Positions 1-11,499 of a stretch of 64,000 nt of DNA are shown one piece after another. The stretch lies in contig CAJNDT010001010.1 of NCBI GenBank assembly GCA_905221615.1, forward strand, positions 37,255-101,254, given 5' to 3'. Position 1 is the first letter of the stretch, and every line of letters starts with the position of its first letter. The notes beneath the pieces are model-generated. The model saw only the letters and a list, made by a program, of their open reading frames with translations. It did not search any database and was not told the origin of the DNA. The position numbers and the translations under genes are program-made. The stretch is from Symbiodinium sp. CCMP2592 (taxonomy: Eukaryota > Sar > Dinophyceae > Suessiales > Symbiodiniaceae).

Positions 1-106
1 GAAGCTCCTGGTTGATGCTATCCGTGGAAGTACTGTGGCTTACGAGACAGAGGCCAGGCTTTCAAGAACTCCACGCCTGAGGAAACACATTTTTAGACCT
101 TGCTAA
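1..106 (+). CDS. Possible last exon of an upstream gene (partial)
   Basis: An open frame enters from the left edge (codons from base 2) and stops at TAA 104-106 after 34 codons. The peptide is hydrophilic and basic, starting KLLVDAIRGSTVAYETEARL, with codon use like that of the other exons here. Further stops follow at once (TAATAGAGTGA). No family is recognised. It may be the 3' end of a gene that begins outside the window, but a chance open frame this short cannot be excluded. Confidence 0.3.
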   Translation, partial: KLLVDAIRGSTVAYETEARLSRTPRLRKHIFRPC

Positions 107-619
107 TAGAGTGATTACAGGTTCTAGGTGAGGTTGCGCCATGTCGCTGAAAACACATCCATCCATTGGCTCCAACTTTGTCTTGTGTGCTTTTACAGGG
201 AGATTTACGATGTCTTGTAGGCATCAATACGAATCCGCCGGATGCTTTTGTTAGGCTTGTCTAACAGGGTTCAGCCCAACCCCGAGTCATGTTGGGGATT
301 CCCGTGTAATTTTGTGTTGTGTGGGGGGGGGGGCGGCTAGGGCGTAGAGTCGATAATTTCAAAAAACCCGGCATGGGCGAGCTGTATTTCGGAAGCATAT
401 CATGTAGCTTGACCTAAGGCGCATAATACTTTGATTGGATGTGCCCAGTGCTGAGATGTAGGTGAACGTTTTGAGGTTTCAGGAATACATAATGCCTGGG
501 GCTCAGGGTTTGCAGGTTCTGGGACTGCCGTGATGCATCGGTGACAGGTTGCTTCTGTGCAGTGCTACAGCTGTTCCTACACTCGAAGGGAGGACGTAGG
601 GGCTGCCTTGGTCCCGCCA
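107..619. other. Non-coding stretch with probable 5' region of the ankyrin gene
   Basis: No coding frame is supported. It holds an 11-base G run near 324-334. A pyrimidine-rich tract ending in AG at 561-562, upstream of the ankyrin start, could serve as a splice or spliced-leader acceptor. Dinoflagellate mRNAs are known to receive a trans-spliced leader; the site itself is inferred. Confidence 0.4.
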
Positions 620-2047
620 ATGTTGCGCGTGTGGAGTGTTTCAGGAGACGAGCTGGCAGCTTTGACTGCTGGCGAAGTGGAAGATGTTCAGGCATTGAAG
701 AACCGAATACGGGAACAGCGGGGCATCCCTGTTTCTATACAGGCATTTCTGCATAACCAACACCGGTTAGATGTTTTTCAAGAGCTCGAGGTGCCCATGG
801 AGTTGCAGCTGATCCAGGAGTCTTTCCACGACAAGTTACCAGGCACACTCGCTCGAAACATGACGAATATGGAGTTGATCGAGTATGCTGCCACAACAGG
901 GAATGAGGAAGTTGCGCGCCGGTTGTTGGATGCAGGCGCTGACAAGGACTGCAGACAAGACGGCGAGACCGTGTTGATTCGCTCGGCTGCTGCAGGTCAT
1001 GTGGGGATGGTGAATTTGCTGCTGGGAAGATCTGCCAGTGTTGACCTCTCTCGACGTGACGGGAAGACAGCTTTGACTTGCTCCTGTCAGAACCAGTATG
1101 TGGAGGTTTCGCGCTTGTTGCTGCAAGCGCGTGCCAACCCTCACTTGTGTGACCTTGATGGCAAGGCACCTTTGCCCCACGCAGCTCTGCAAGGGCATGT
1201 CCAGATCTTGGATTTACTTTTGGAGCACCGTGCAAGCGTGAACCAACCGTCCCAACCCAGTGGCAGAACCCCTTTGCTTGACGCCTGTCGGATAGGTCAT
1301 GAGAGGGCTGCATGGTTGTTGCTGCAAGCGCGTGCCAACCCTCGCTTGCATAACCTTGATGGCAAGGCACCTTTGCTCCACGCAGCTCTGCAAGGGCATG
1401 TCCAGCTCTTGGATTTACTTTTGGAGCACCGTGCAAGTGTGAACCAACCGTCCCAACCCAGTGGCAGAACCCCTTTCCTTGACGCCTGTCGGAGAGGCCA
1501 TGAGAGGGCTGCATGGTTGCTGCTGCGAGCTCGGGCTTGCCCAGACTCGCAAGACTTCTCCGGCTATTCGGCCTTAGACTATGCAGCTTGGCAAGGGTGT
1601 GTTGCGATCGTGAAACTGTTGTTAGAGGTTGGCCCAAAGGATGGCTTGCGTTCTGCAAGCGGCTTGCGAGCTCTTCACCATGCCTTGGTTCCGGGCAATC
1701 AATTGCATGCTGCGGAAGTCGTGCACTTGCTTCTGGCCGCAGGTGCTGGAAGGGAATTGCCAGATGGCCTTGATGCCATGCCTGCCCTCCATCTAGCGTC
1801 CATGAACGGCCAGACTTCGATGGTACACTTGATGCTCCAGGCTGGGCTGGACAAGAACCTACAGGACCATGAAGGCATGACAGCAATGATGGAGGCATCG
1901 TGCGAAGGCCAAGTTGACGTTGTGCGATTGCTACTTGGGGAGAATGCCGATTGCGACCTGCGGGACAAGGAAGGCATGACGGCCCTGAGTCACGCAAAGC
2001 GTCAAGGACATACTGAGATCGTCCGCCTGTTGGAAGCAGGTCAGTAA
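620..2047 (+). CDS. Ankyrin-repeat protein with ubiquitin-like N-terminal leader
   Basis: A 475-residue protein that probably acts as a protein-binding scaffold; no partner can be named. The frame is open from an ATG at 557, but the ATG at 620 is preferred because the protein then opens MLRVWSVSGDELAAL, the leader typical of dinoflagellate ankyrin proteins. Residues 1-70 resemble a ubiquitin-like fold (MLRVWSVSG, then KNRIREQRGIP). From about residue 80 to the end lie 12 ankyrin repeats of about 33 residues with the usual G-x-T-x-L and LLL-x-x-A cores. Repeats 3-4 and 5-6 are near-identical at DNA level (201-bp period, 1115-1315 and 1316-1516), a recent internal duplication. The stop TAA (2045-2047) lies just after AGGTCAGT (2038-2045), a good GT donor, so the protein may continue in a later exon. 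The open frame on the opposite strand is a shadow. Confidence 0.88.
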   Translation: MLRVWSVSGDELAALTAGEVEDVQALKNRIREQRGIPVSIQAFLHNQHRLDVFQELEVPMELQLIQESFHDKLPGTLARNMTNMELIEYAATTGNEEVARRLLDAGADKDCRQDGETVLIRSAAAGHVGMVNLLLGRSASVDLSRRDGKTALTCSCQNQYVEVSRLLLQARANPHLCDLDGKAPLPHAALQGHVQILDLLLEHRASVNQPSQPSGRTPLLDACRIGHERAAWLLLQARANPRLHNLDGKAPLLHAALQGHVQLLDLLLEHRASVNQPSQPSGRTPFLDACRRGHERAAWLLLRARACPDSQDFSGYSALDYAAWQGCVAIVKLLLEVGPKDGLRSASGLRALHHALVPGNQLHAAEVVHLLLAAGAGRELPDGLDAMPALHLASMNGQTSMVHLMLQAGLDKNLQDHEGMTAMMEASCEGQVDVVRLLLGENADCDLRDKEGMTALSHAKRQGHTEIVRLLEAGQ

Positions 2048-3076
2048 AAAGCTTGGTGGATTGCAGCACCGAACAATTCGGGGACAAGGTACTTCTACCT
2101 GAAAATCTTCCATTGCATCTACTCCTCGACCCTGAACCGACGGAAGGAATCTACTCCCAGAGCTTCTTCGCTAAGAGACAGAAAGATACAGAAAGGAAGG
2201 GCTGCAAAAGCATTCAGTTCACCTGCAGAATCCTGCGGAGAGAAAGCTTAATTTATATTGCAGTATACAAGTTTGATCACGACATGGCAATTCCGCGGTT
2301 CACCCCCGTATGCCCTGAACCAGCTTCAGTTCTATTTTGGGCACTAAGGTAGATCCTTCAAGCAGGATGATGTTTCAACTTTCTGGGGTTTCTACTCTTG
2401 GCTGAAGTCAGTATAATTAGCATTTTGCGCTGGAGACTAGGGAGAAGCTTTGGCGCTTTCACCGGTTCTCGCAGCCAGAGTTGGTATCCATCCGTTTATT
2501 TTAATGATATTGCCGTACGTTGCATCTTGTGTCCGCCGCTTGGGATGTAGGGCTAGGGTTTTCTGGGATTTCGGGTTAAGGTCCCTCTCAACAAGTAGGG
2601 TCCCTGAACCTTAACCCAAAAGTCTAGGCAGCCACTCATAGTAGGGTCTGCTTGTAAGACTTCGAATTTATTTTCTGCCGGTCCTTTCAAGCAGAGAGTC
2701 CTCTCAAACAAACACACTGCCCACATGCTCAAGACTCACGACCTTTGTTGCAGGTAAAGTGTGGAAATGATACCAACGTCCTGTCTGTGAGATCCTTCTG
2801 TAAAGGGTGCTGAAGTCTCTAGAGAACGCGAAATCAAGGAACCAACATCCAGAAGACCCAAGTGGTATGGAAGGTTTGGAGGTGTATGGCGATTTTGACT
2901 TTAGCTAAGCTCTGACACTAAACCCTCAAAGCCAAACTCCCAAACCTTTAGGGAAAAAAGCCTCCCCAAACCCTAAAACCCCAAGCCTTTAAGGCACCGT
3001 CTTCTCCATTGAGTTCCTGGTCCACTCGAAGTTTGACATGATGCAGCTTGCTGTGAACCGAGGCAGGGCCGGTCCT
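2048..3076. other. Non-coding stretch with scattered telomere-like fragments
   Basis: No coding frame is convincing. A small hairpin lies at about 2572-2618 (GGGTTAAGGT against ACCTTAACCC). CCCTAAA-like runs appear at about 2920-2995. A short open frame at 2053-2352 has no coding character. Confidence 0.4.
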
Positions 3077-3077
3077 T

Positions 3078-3288
3078 CTTAAAGGATCATGGGACTCAGT
3101 AACTAGGGTTCCTAGGGTTCCTTTCAAGGGGCTACTATAAGGGATACCATAAGGGTACTAGAATATACTTAAAGGATCATGGGACATAGTAACTAGGGTT
3201 ATTATTGGGGTAACCATACTTATAATCACCTATAACCCCAAGTAAGGGACTTATAACTATAGTTACTAAGTCCCATGATCCTCCAAGT
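3078..3288. mobile_element. MITE-like element, family A (full copy plus left half of another)
   Basis: The full copy, 3167-3288, opens ACTTAAAGGATCATGGGAC and closes with the inverted GTCCCATGATCCTCCAAGT. A second left end, with no matching right end, lies at 3078-3110. The same inverted termini recur at 34353-34484, 45656-45776 and 55832-55945, which identifies a dispersed family of about 120 bp. No protein is encoded, so movement would depend on an enzyme from elsewhere. Confidence 0.75.
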
Positions 3289-3747
3289 TGGGGGTGTTTA
3301 GAACTTGCGAGCTGAGGGGTCGGGATAAAGGGTTCAGGGCTCAGGGTTTCGCTTTGGGGTTTAGGGCTTCGGTTTGGGGTCCGAAAAGTTAGACATTAGA
3401 GTCTCTGCCTTGCGTGCTAATTATATATGTGAGTGTTGCATCGAGTAGTGCTGCAAACTTGCCTGGCCGAGAGTTTCCTTTCGCAGGGCTACCCGGCAAT
3501 CGCAATAGGCTTGGATGCCACGGGGCTTAAGGCTTTAACGTCTCGGCTTTAGGTTTAGGGCTAGGGGCTTGGGTCTTCGGGATTTAGGGTTGAGAGTTTG
3601 AGGTTTATGTACGTTGGACCTTTAGGGTCTATGTGAGGTTCTTTTCTCCTTTCCCTACTAAAAGCCATACTGCAGCATCTGAACTCCAAACCTCAAACCC
3701 CCAAGGTTCGGCCCAAACTCTAAACACTGAACCCGTAACTCTCAACC
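3289..3747. other. Non-coding, TTTAGGG-like degenerate sequence
   Basis: The stretch is rich in GGGTTTAGGG/AACCCTAAA variants (3340-3610 and 3690-3760). No gene is supported. Confidence 0.5.
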
Positions 3748-6700
3748 CTAAGTCGTAAACTCCATGCAAACTTTTACTCCAACCCTCTTCCTGCTACATT
3801 TTAGTAGTCCTTCCCTCCAGTGAGTAGGCATCGAGGTAGAGCAGTAGAAATATCGTGGTGGGAATTGGGAAAAACTAGGAGTAACTAGCAGACATGTAGG
3901 AGAGAGTAGGAGTAAGAACAGCAGTAGCGGTAGAAGTAGCCCTAAGAGGAGGTGCATGGAGTGCAAGGAATAGGAAACTCAATTGAGAAAGGGGGAATAC
4001 AGGAAGAGTACAACTAGTCTAGAAGTGGACATGAGGGAGCTGGAATGAGACTAAGAGAATGAGAGTAGCACGTTTCAAAGAGGAGGACAGGGGGCGGAGA
4101 GAGCAGGAGTATGTGCAGGGTCAGTTTGACAGTAGGAGTCGGAGGAGAGGAATATGCGAACAAAAAACAGGGAGTTCGACTAGTTGAAAAGGTGCCACAC
4201 ATTGGGAGTAGGAGAGGAGGAAGGCAAGAGTAGAAATTAGCAGAAAAGGAGTAAAAGAGACGTACCAGGAGACGGCGAATAGGAGAGTGGGAGTAAGATG
4301 ATGGCATCTTACTAGCCTGTTATGTTAGTCTACTAATCTCCTAATCTTGTACTCCTATCCACCTACCCCTAGTCTCCGATTATTGCACTTACTTTCCTGC
4401 TCTGCCTCTCTTATAAACCTACTACTCTCTGTTGGGAAATCTACTTTCGATGCCTTGACAACATCATTTCTCTTACACTACTTTTCTCCTATCCCTAGTG
4501 TCGAATTCATCCTACTCCTAGGCAGCAATAGAGGAATAGGACTCGGAACATACAGGTAATGGGGTGGGAATATGATGGGGATCGGAGTCTACGCTTTGCT
4601 TTGTTCAATCCCATCATGTCACTCCACCTTTCTGCATTTTGTTCGCTTACTCTCCTACTCCTACCCTCTCGTTCCTCTATTTCTACCTTCTTGTATTGGT
4701 AACCTACCGTGGCTTTCCTACCGCTTTTCCACTCCTGCCCTCTGCCACTCTTACTCTCGCATTCGTACCTTGCTAGTCCCATGTTCATAGTCCTACTCTC
4801 CTACTTCCATGCTCATGCTCCTGTGGCCCTTTACAGATTCATTCTCCACGTTTTGTTCAAGTACCTTCTTTCCCGCTCTCAACTCCTCATTCTCCTACTT
4901 TCGGGGTGTCCTCCTCTCCTGCGGTCCTGTTTTAAAACTTTCTGGCTACTCTCCTACTCCTGCTCTTCTAACAAGACACTCTCCTACTCCTACTCTCTTA
5001 CTCGCACTCTCCCACTCCTACTCTTCTATTCCTTCGCTCTGATTCGTATTCTCTTTGCCCCTAGTCTCCTCTTCTGTTGGAATACTAACCTTACGACTAG
5101 TCCTACTCTCCTACTGCTACTATTCCATTCCTACTCCTACTCTTCTCTTCCTCCCCTTTCATGAGTGCGCATCGAGGTAGGGCAGTAGGAATAACAGCAT
5201 AACAGCAGTGGTAGAGATAGGGGCAAGACAAGGAGTACCAAAAGTGGAGGGACACGATGAGAACAGGAGTAGCGGTAGAAACTTTGAAGTAATTAGCGCT
5301 CAGCGGAGGTGTAGAGGGGGGCCGGTTTTAGGAGTGGGAAACGAATTCAGAGAGTAGAAGTAGAAGACTTGGACAGGTCGTCTAGATGTCGACATAAGAA
5401 AGCTGGAATAAGCATCAGACAGTATATCTATGGTGGCGGGAATTAGGAGAATTAGGATTAACTAGCAGACATGTAGGAGAGACTAGGAGTAAGATTAGGA
5501 GTGGCGGCAGAAGTAGCCCTAAGAGGAGGTGCATGGAGGGTAAGGAATAGGAAAATCAATTGAGAGAGGAGGAATAAAAGAAGAAGAGGACAACTAGTCT
5601 AGAAGTGGACATGAGGCAGCTGGAATAAGACTAAGAGAATGAGAGTAGCTCGTTTCAAACAGGAGGACGGGGGGCGGAGAGCATAGGAGTATGTGCCGGG
5701 TCAGTTTGACAGTAGGAGTCGGAGGAGTGGGAAGCGAATTCAGAGAGTAGAAGTAAAAGACTTGGACAGGTAGTCTAGATGTAGACGTAAGAAAGCTGGA
5801 ATAAGCATCAGACAGTATATCTATACTGGCGGGAATTGGGAGAATTAGGAGTAACTGGAGAGAGTAGGAGTAGGAACAGGAGTAGCGGTAGAAGTCGCCC
5901 TCGGAGGAGGTGCATGTAGGGTAAGGAATAGGAAACTCAATTGAGAGAGTAGGAATAAAAGAAGAGGACAACTAGTCTAGAAGTGGACATGAGGGAGCTG
6001 GAATAAGACTAAGAGAATGAGGGTAGCTCGTTTCAAACAGGAGGACGGGGGGCGGAGAGAATAGGAGTATGTGCCGGGTCAGTTTGACAGTAGGATTCAG
6101 AGAGTAGAAGTAGAAGACTTGGACAGGTAGTCTAGATGTAGACGTAAGAACGCTGGAATAAGCATCAGACAGTAAATCTATAGTGGAGGGAATTGGGAGA
6201 ACTAGCGTTATAAGACATGTAGGAGGGAGTAGGAGTAAGAACAGGAGTAGCGGTAGAAGTCGCCCTCAGAGGAGGGGCATGGAGGGTAAGGAATAGGAAA
6301 CTCAATTGAGAGAGTAGGAATAAAACAAGAGGACAACTAGTCTAGAAGTGGACATGATGAGGGAGCTGGAATGAGACTAAGAGAATGAAAGTAGCATGTT
6401 TCAAACAGGAGGACAGGGGGCGGAGAGAGCAGGAGTATGTGCAGGGTCAGTTTGACATTAGGAGTCGGAGGACAGGAATATGCGAACAAAAAACGGGGAG
6501 TTCGACTAGTTGAAAAGGAGCCACACATTGGGAGTAGGAGAGGAGGAAGGCAAGAGTAGAAATTAGCAGAAAAGGAGTAAAAGAGACGTACCAGGAGACG
6601 GCGAATAGGAGAGTGGGAGTAAAATGATGGCATCTTACCTGCCTGTTATGTTAGTCTACTTATCTCCTAATCTTGTACTCCTATCCACCTACCCCTAGTC

Positions 6701-8200
6701 TCCGATTATTACACTTACTTTCCTGCTCTGCCTCTCTTATTAACCTATTTCTCTGTTGGAAAAACTACTTTCGATGCCTTGACAACATCATTTCTCTTAC
6801 ACTACTTTTCTCCTATCCCTAGTGTCGAATTCATCCTACTCCTAGGCAGCAATAGAGGAACAGGACTCGGAACATACAGGTAATGGGGTGGGAATATGAT
6901 GGGGATCGGAGTTTAGGCTTTGCTTTGTTCAATCCCATCATGTCACTCCACCTTTCTGCATTTTGTTCGCTTACTCTCCTACTCCTACCCTCTCGTTCCT
7001 CTATTTCTACCTTCTTGTATTGGTAACCTACCGTGGCTTTCCTACCGCTTTTCCACTCCTGCCCTCTGCCACTCTTGCTCTCGCATTCGTACCTTGCTAG
7101 TCCCATGTTCATAGTCCTACTCTCCTACTTCCATGCTCATGCTCCTGTGGCCCTATTACAGATTCATTCTCCACGTTTTGTTCAAGTACCTTCTTTCCCG
7201 CTCTCAACTCCTCATTCTCCTACTTTCGGGGTGTCCTCCTCTCCTGCGGTCCTGTTTTATTACTTTCTGGCTACTCTCCTACTCCTGCTCTTCCAACAAG
7301 ACACTCTCCTACTCCTACTCTCTTACTCGCACTCTCCCACTCCTACTCTTCTATTCCTTCGCTCTGATTCGTATTCTCTTTGCCCCTAGTCTCCTCTTTC
7401 TGTTGGAATACTAACCTTACGTCTACTCCTACTCTCCTACTGCTACTATTCCATTCCTACTCCTACTCTTCTCTTCCTCCTCCTTAAGGAGTGCGCATCG
7501 AGCGAGGTAGGGCAGTAGGAATAACAGCAGTGGTAGAGATGGGGACAAGACCAGGAATACCAAAAGTGGAGGGGCACGATGAGAACAGGAGTAGCGGTAG
7601 AACCTTTGAAGTAGCGCTCAGCGGAGGTGTAGAGGGGGAGGGGGGTGGTAAGGAGTGGGAAGCGAATTCAGAGATTACAGTAGAAGACTAGGACAGGTAG
7701 TCTAGACGTGGAAATAAGAGAGCTGGAATAAGAATCAAGCATGATACATAGTGGTGGGAATCGGGAAAAACTAGGAATCATTCACATACGGGTAGGAGAG
7801 AGTAAGGGTAAGAACAGGAGTAGCGGTAGAAGTCGCCCTCAGAGGAGGTGCATGGAGGGTACGGAATAGGAAACTCAATTGAGAGAGTAGGAATAAAACA
7901 AGAGGACAACTAGTCTAGAAGTGGACATGATGAGGGAGCTGGAATGAGACTAAGAGAATGAAAGTAGCACGTTTCAAACAGGAGGACAGGGGGCGGAGAG
8001 AGCAGGAGTATGTGCAGGGTCAGTTTGACATTAGGAGTCGGAGGACAGGAATATGCGAACACAAAACGGGGAGTTCGACTAGTTGAAAAGGAGCCACACA
8101 TTGGGAGTAGGAGAGGAGGAAGGCAAGAGTAAAGATTAGCAGAAAAGGAATAAAAGAGATGTGCCAGGAGAAGGCGGAAAGGAGAGTTTGAGTAAAATAA
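3748..8200. repeat. Degenerate GGAGTA/TACTCC satellite with alternating strand blocks
   Basis: About 4.5 kb is built from GGAGTAGGAGTA-like hexamer motifs. Purine-rich blocks (about 3780-4310, 5165-6640, 7490-8200) alternate with pyrimidine-rich CTACTCC blocks (about 4340-5160, 6640-7490). Larger units are superimposed: 4014-5170 recurs at 6337-7490 with an offset of about 2324 bp, and parts recur again at 5590-5660, 5960-6070 and 7900-8160. The many Ser/Leu/Tyr-rich open frames on both strands are by-products of the hexamer and should not be taken as genes. Confidence 0.85.
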
Positions 8201-8212
8201 GGGGGAGGGCTC

Positions 8213-8273
8213 GAGTGTGCGCTCCTATTTGTTTCCAGTGTGCGCTCCATTTGCTTCCAGTGTGCGCTCTCCG
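8213..8273. repeat. Short tandem repeat, about 23-bp unit, about 2.5 copies
   Basis: CAGTGTGCGCTCC recurs three times in tandem (about 8215, 8237, 8259) with TTTGCTTC-like spacers, at the right edge of the GGAGTA satellite. Confidence 0.7.
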
Positions 8274-8565
8274 GTGCGTTTCGAAGCAGAATTGCTGTAC
8301 ATGCCAAGCAGTGATGTGAAAAGCGATTCCATCTTCTTTCTCTAGGTACCCAAGGCGGACCCCTTGTTGCATTTCATCTTGAGTGATACCGAACATGTCA
8401 TCGTAAGCTTCAGTTGAAGTTAGAAGACTGGCCCATGTGACAGTGGCAGTTGGCTCGTGGCAGCGGTTCAGCCCACATTCGTCGGAAGAATTGTGCTAGG
8501 GAGTACTGCTGCTCTGGATTGCGGCCTTTCGTTGTCCTTCATGTAGCAAACAGTGCTGAGCCTGT

Positions 8566-9104
8566 GAACCCTCGCAAAACCCTAAACCCAAAAACCCTAA
8601 ACCCCTGAACCCTAAACCCTAGTCCCTGAACCCCCAGCCCCTAAACCCTAAAACCCTAAACCCTTAAACCCTAACCCCTAAACCCTCCTTAAACCCTAAA
8701 CCCTAAGCCCCTAAACCCCTAAGCCCCTAAACCCCTAAACCCTGATCCCTGACCCCCCAACCCCTAAACCCTAAAACCCTAAACCCCAAAACCCTAAGCC
8801 CTAAGCCCCAAAGCCTAACCCCTAAACCCTAGACCCCTAAACCCCCAAACCCTAATCCCTAAAATCCGAAACCCTAAACCCTCAAACCCTCCCAAAACCC
8901 TAAACCCCTAAACCCTAAACCCCAAAACCCTTAAACCCTTAAACCCTAATCCCTGATCCCTAAAACCCGAAACCCTAAACCCTGAAACCCTCCCAAAACC
9001 CTAAACCCCTAAACCCTAAACCCAACCCCAAAACCCTAAACCCCTAAACCCTAATCCCTGAACCCCTGAACCCTAAACCCTAATCCCTGAACCCCCAAGC
9101 CCTA
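8566..9104. repeat. Interstitial telomere-like array (degenerate CCCTAAA)
   Basis: About 540 bp of AAACCCTAAACCC with frequent one-base variants (CCCTAATCCCTGA, CCCAAAACCC). The parent heptamer CCCTAAA is the plant/dinoflagellate telomere type. The degeneracy argues for an old internal array rather than an active chromosome end. Confidence 0.85.
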
Positions 9105-11022
9105 ACATTTCAACCATTTCAAATCCTTTTGCCTTTGTCCGAGGGCCAGGATTTTTTAACCATTTCAACCATTTCAAAATGGTTGAAATGGATGAAATGG
9201 ATGAAATTCTTGGCCCTGAACTCCCGCAGAAGCCCAAAACATTAAAAATGGTTGAAATGTTTGAAACGGTTGAAATGGTTAAAGTTTTTATCCATTTCAA
9301 CCATTTCAACCGTTTTGAAATGGTTGAAATGGATGAACTTTTTAACCATTTCATCTATTTCAACCGTTTCAACCATTTCAACCATTTCAAATCCTTTTGC
9401 CTTTGTCCGAGGGCCAGGATTTTTTTAACCATTTCAACCATTTCAACCATTTCGAAATGGTTGAAATGGATGAAATGGATGAAATTCTTGGCCCTGAACT
9501 CCCGCAGAAGCCCAAAACATTAAAAATGGTTGAAATGGTTGAAATGGTTGAAACGGTTGAAATGGTTAAAGTTTTTATCCATTTCAACCGTTTCGAAATG
9601 GTTGAAATGGATGAAATGGATGAACTTTTTAACCATTTCATCTATTTCAACCGTTTCAACCATTTCAACCATTTCAAATCCTTTTGCCTTTGTCCGAGGG
9701 CCAGGATTTTTTAACCATTTCAACCATTTCAACCATTTCGAAATGGTTGAAATGGATGAAATGGATGAAATTCTTGGCCCTGAACTCCCGCAGAAGCCCA
9801 AAACATTAAAAATGGTTGAAATGGTTGAAACGGTTGAAATGGTTAAAGTTTTTATCCATTTCAACCATTTCAACCATTTCGAAATGGTTGAAATGGATGA
9901 AATGGATGAACTTTTTAACCATTTCATCTATTTCAACCGTTTCAACCATTTCAAATCCTTTTCCTTTGTCCGAGGGCCAGGATTTTTTAACCATTTCAAC
10001 CATTTCGAAATGGTTGAAATGGATGACATGGATGAAATTCTTGGCCCTGAACTCCCGCAGAAGCCCAAAACATTAAAAATGGTTGAAATGGTTGAAATGG
10101 TTGAAACGGTTGAAATGGTTAAAGTTTTCATCCATTTCAACCATTTCAACCATTTCGAAATGGTTGAAATGGATGAAATGGATGAACTTTTTAACCATTT
10201 CATCTATTTCAACCGTTTCAACCATTTCAACCATTTCAAATCCTTTTGCCTTTGTCCGAGGGCCAGGATTTTTTAACCATTTCAACCATTTCAACCATTT
10301 CGAAATGGTTGAAATGGATGAAATGGATGAACTTCTTGGCCCTGAACTCCCGCAGAAGCCCAAAACATTAAAAATGGTTGAAATGGTTGAAATGCCTTTG
10401 AAACGGTTGAAATGGTTAAAGTTTTCATCCATTTCAACCATTTCGAAATGGTTGAAATGGATGAACTTTTTAACCATTTCATCTATTTCAACCGTTTCAA
10501 CCATTTCAAATCCTTTTGCCTTTGTCCGAGGGCCAGGATTTTTTAACCATTTCAACCATTTCGAAATGATTGAAATGGATGAAATTAGTGAAGTTCTTGC
10601 CCCTGAACTCCCGCAGAAGCCCAAAACATTAAAAATGGTTGAAATGGTTGAAACGGTTGAAATGGTTAAAGTTTTTATCCATTTCAACCATTTCAACCGT
10701 TTTGAAATGGTTGAAATGGATGAACTTTTTAACCATTTCATCTATTTCTCCCGTTTCAACCATTTCAACCATTTCAAATCCTTTTGCCATTGTCCGAGGG
10801 CCAGGTTTTTTTAACCATTTCAACCATTTCAACCATTTCGAAATGGTTGAAATGGATGAAATGGATGAACTTTTTAACCATTTCATCTATTTCAACCGCT
10901 TCAACCATTTCAACCATTTCAAATCCTTTTGCCTTTGTCCGAGGGCCAGGATTTTTTTAACCATTTCAACCATTTCAACCATTTCGAAATGGTTGAAATG
11001 GATGAAATGGATAAACTTTTTA
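9105..11022. repeat. Tandem satellite, about 270-290-bp unit, rich in inverted GGTTGAAATGG motifs
   Basis: Eight units are marked by GAGGGCCAGGATTTTTT (starts near 9141, 9409, 9696, 9972, 10258, 10528, 10796, 10941). Spacings are 268, 287, 276, 286, 270, 268 and 145, so the last unit is truncated. Each unit contains runs of CCATTTCAACC and its complement GGTTGAAATGG around perfect dyads such as CCATTTCGAAATGG, plus a unique core CTTGGCCCTGAACTCCCGCA. Because the inner repeat is 9 bp, several frames stay open on both strands (MVEMVE, NHFNHF, KWLKWL). These are not credible proteins. Confidence 0.92.
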
Positions 11023-11370
11023 CTGCAAATACTAGCACTACTAGTTTTAGTTACTACTGATAACTATACAAGTCTTACTATTCCCTTCTGGTACTAACCT
11101 TCTGGTACTAACACTGCTAATACCGATGCTAGTACTACCCCGAGCGTATACTCACATAGACCCTAAAGGTCTATGCCACTTGAGGTTTATGGGGTTCGGG
11201 TCCCCGGAACGTCTGCAACAGTGAGGACAAAAAGTACGTTAAAGTTTCAGTCATCGCAGCGGTAGCGACAAAGACAAAGGCAGTATCAGTGCCCTCCCTG
11301 CAAAAAACGAAGCTAGAGCTTCTAGCTTCAGCCAACAACCTCTCTTCTTGTCTCTGCTCTCTTCTATTTG
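11023..11370. other. Non-coding spacer
   Basis: The spacer begins with TACTA/ACTAG-type degenerate repeats (11025-11135). No gene or element is supported. Confidence 0.4.
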
Positions 11371-11410
11371 TATATATGTATATATGTATATATATATATA
11401 TATATACTCG

Positions 11411-11449
<39 letters not shown>

Positions 11450-11474
11450 ACCCCCCCCCCCCAAGATCCACGCC
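11371..11474. repeat. (TA)n followed by a poly-C tract of about 50 bases
   Basis: TATATA-type sequence (11371-11406) is joined to C39-A-C12 (11411-11462) and then CCAAGATCCACGCC. The same arrangement, inverted, occurs at 13817-13884, with the shared flank GTGGATCTTGGGG. Confidence 0.9.
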
Positions 11475-11499
11475 ATCGTGGTTCTTGGGGCATGGGGCG

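Noticed and set aside
735..2087. 450-codon open frame opposite the ankyrin gene
   Set aside because: It mirrors the ankyrin repeats, with no family and poor composition; a shadow frame.
9530..10276. 248-codon frame, and others on both strands, in the ATGGTTGAA satellite
   Set aside because: They arise because the inner repeat is 9 bp; all frames are equally open and no unique sequence is conserved as protein.
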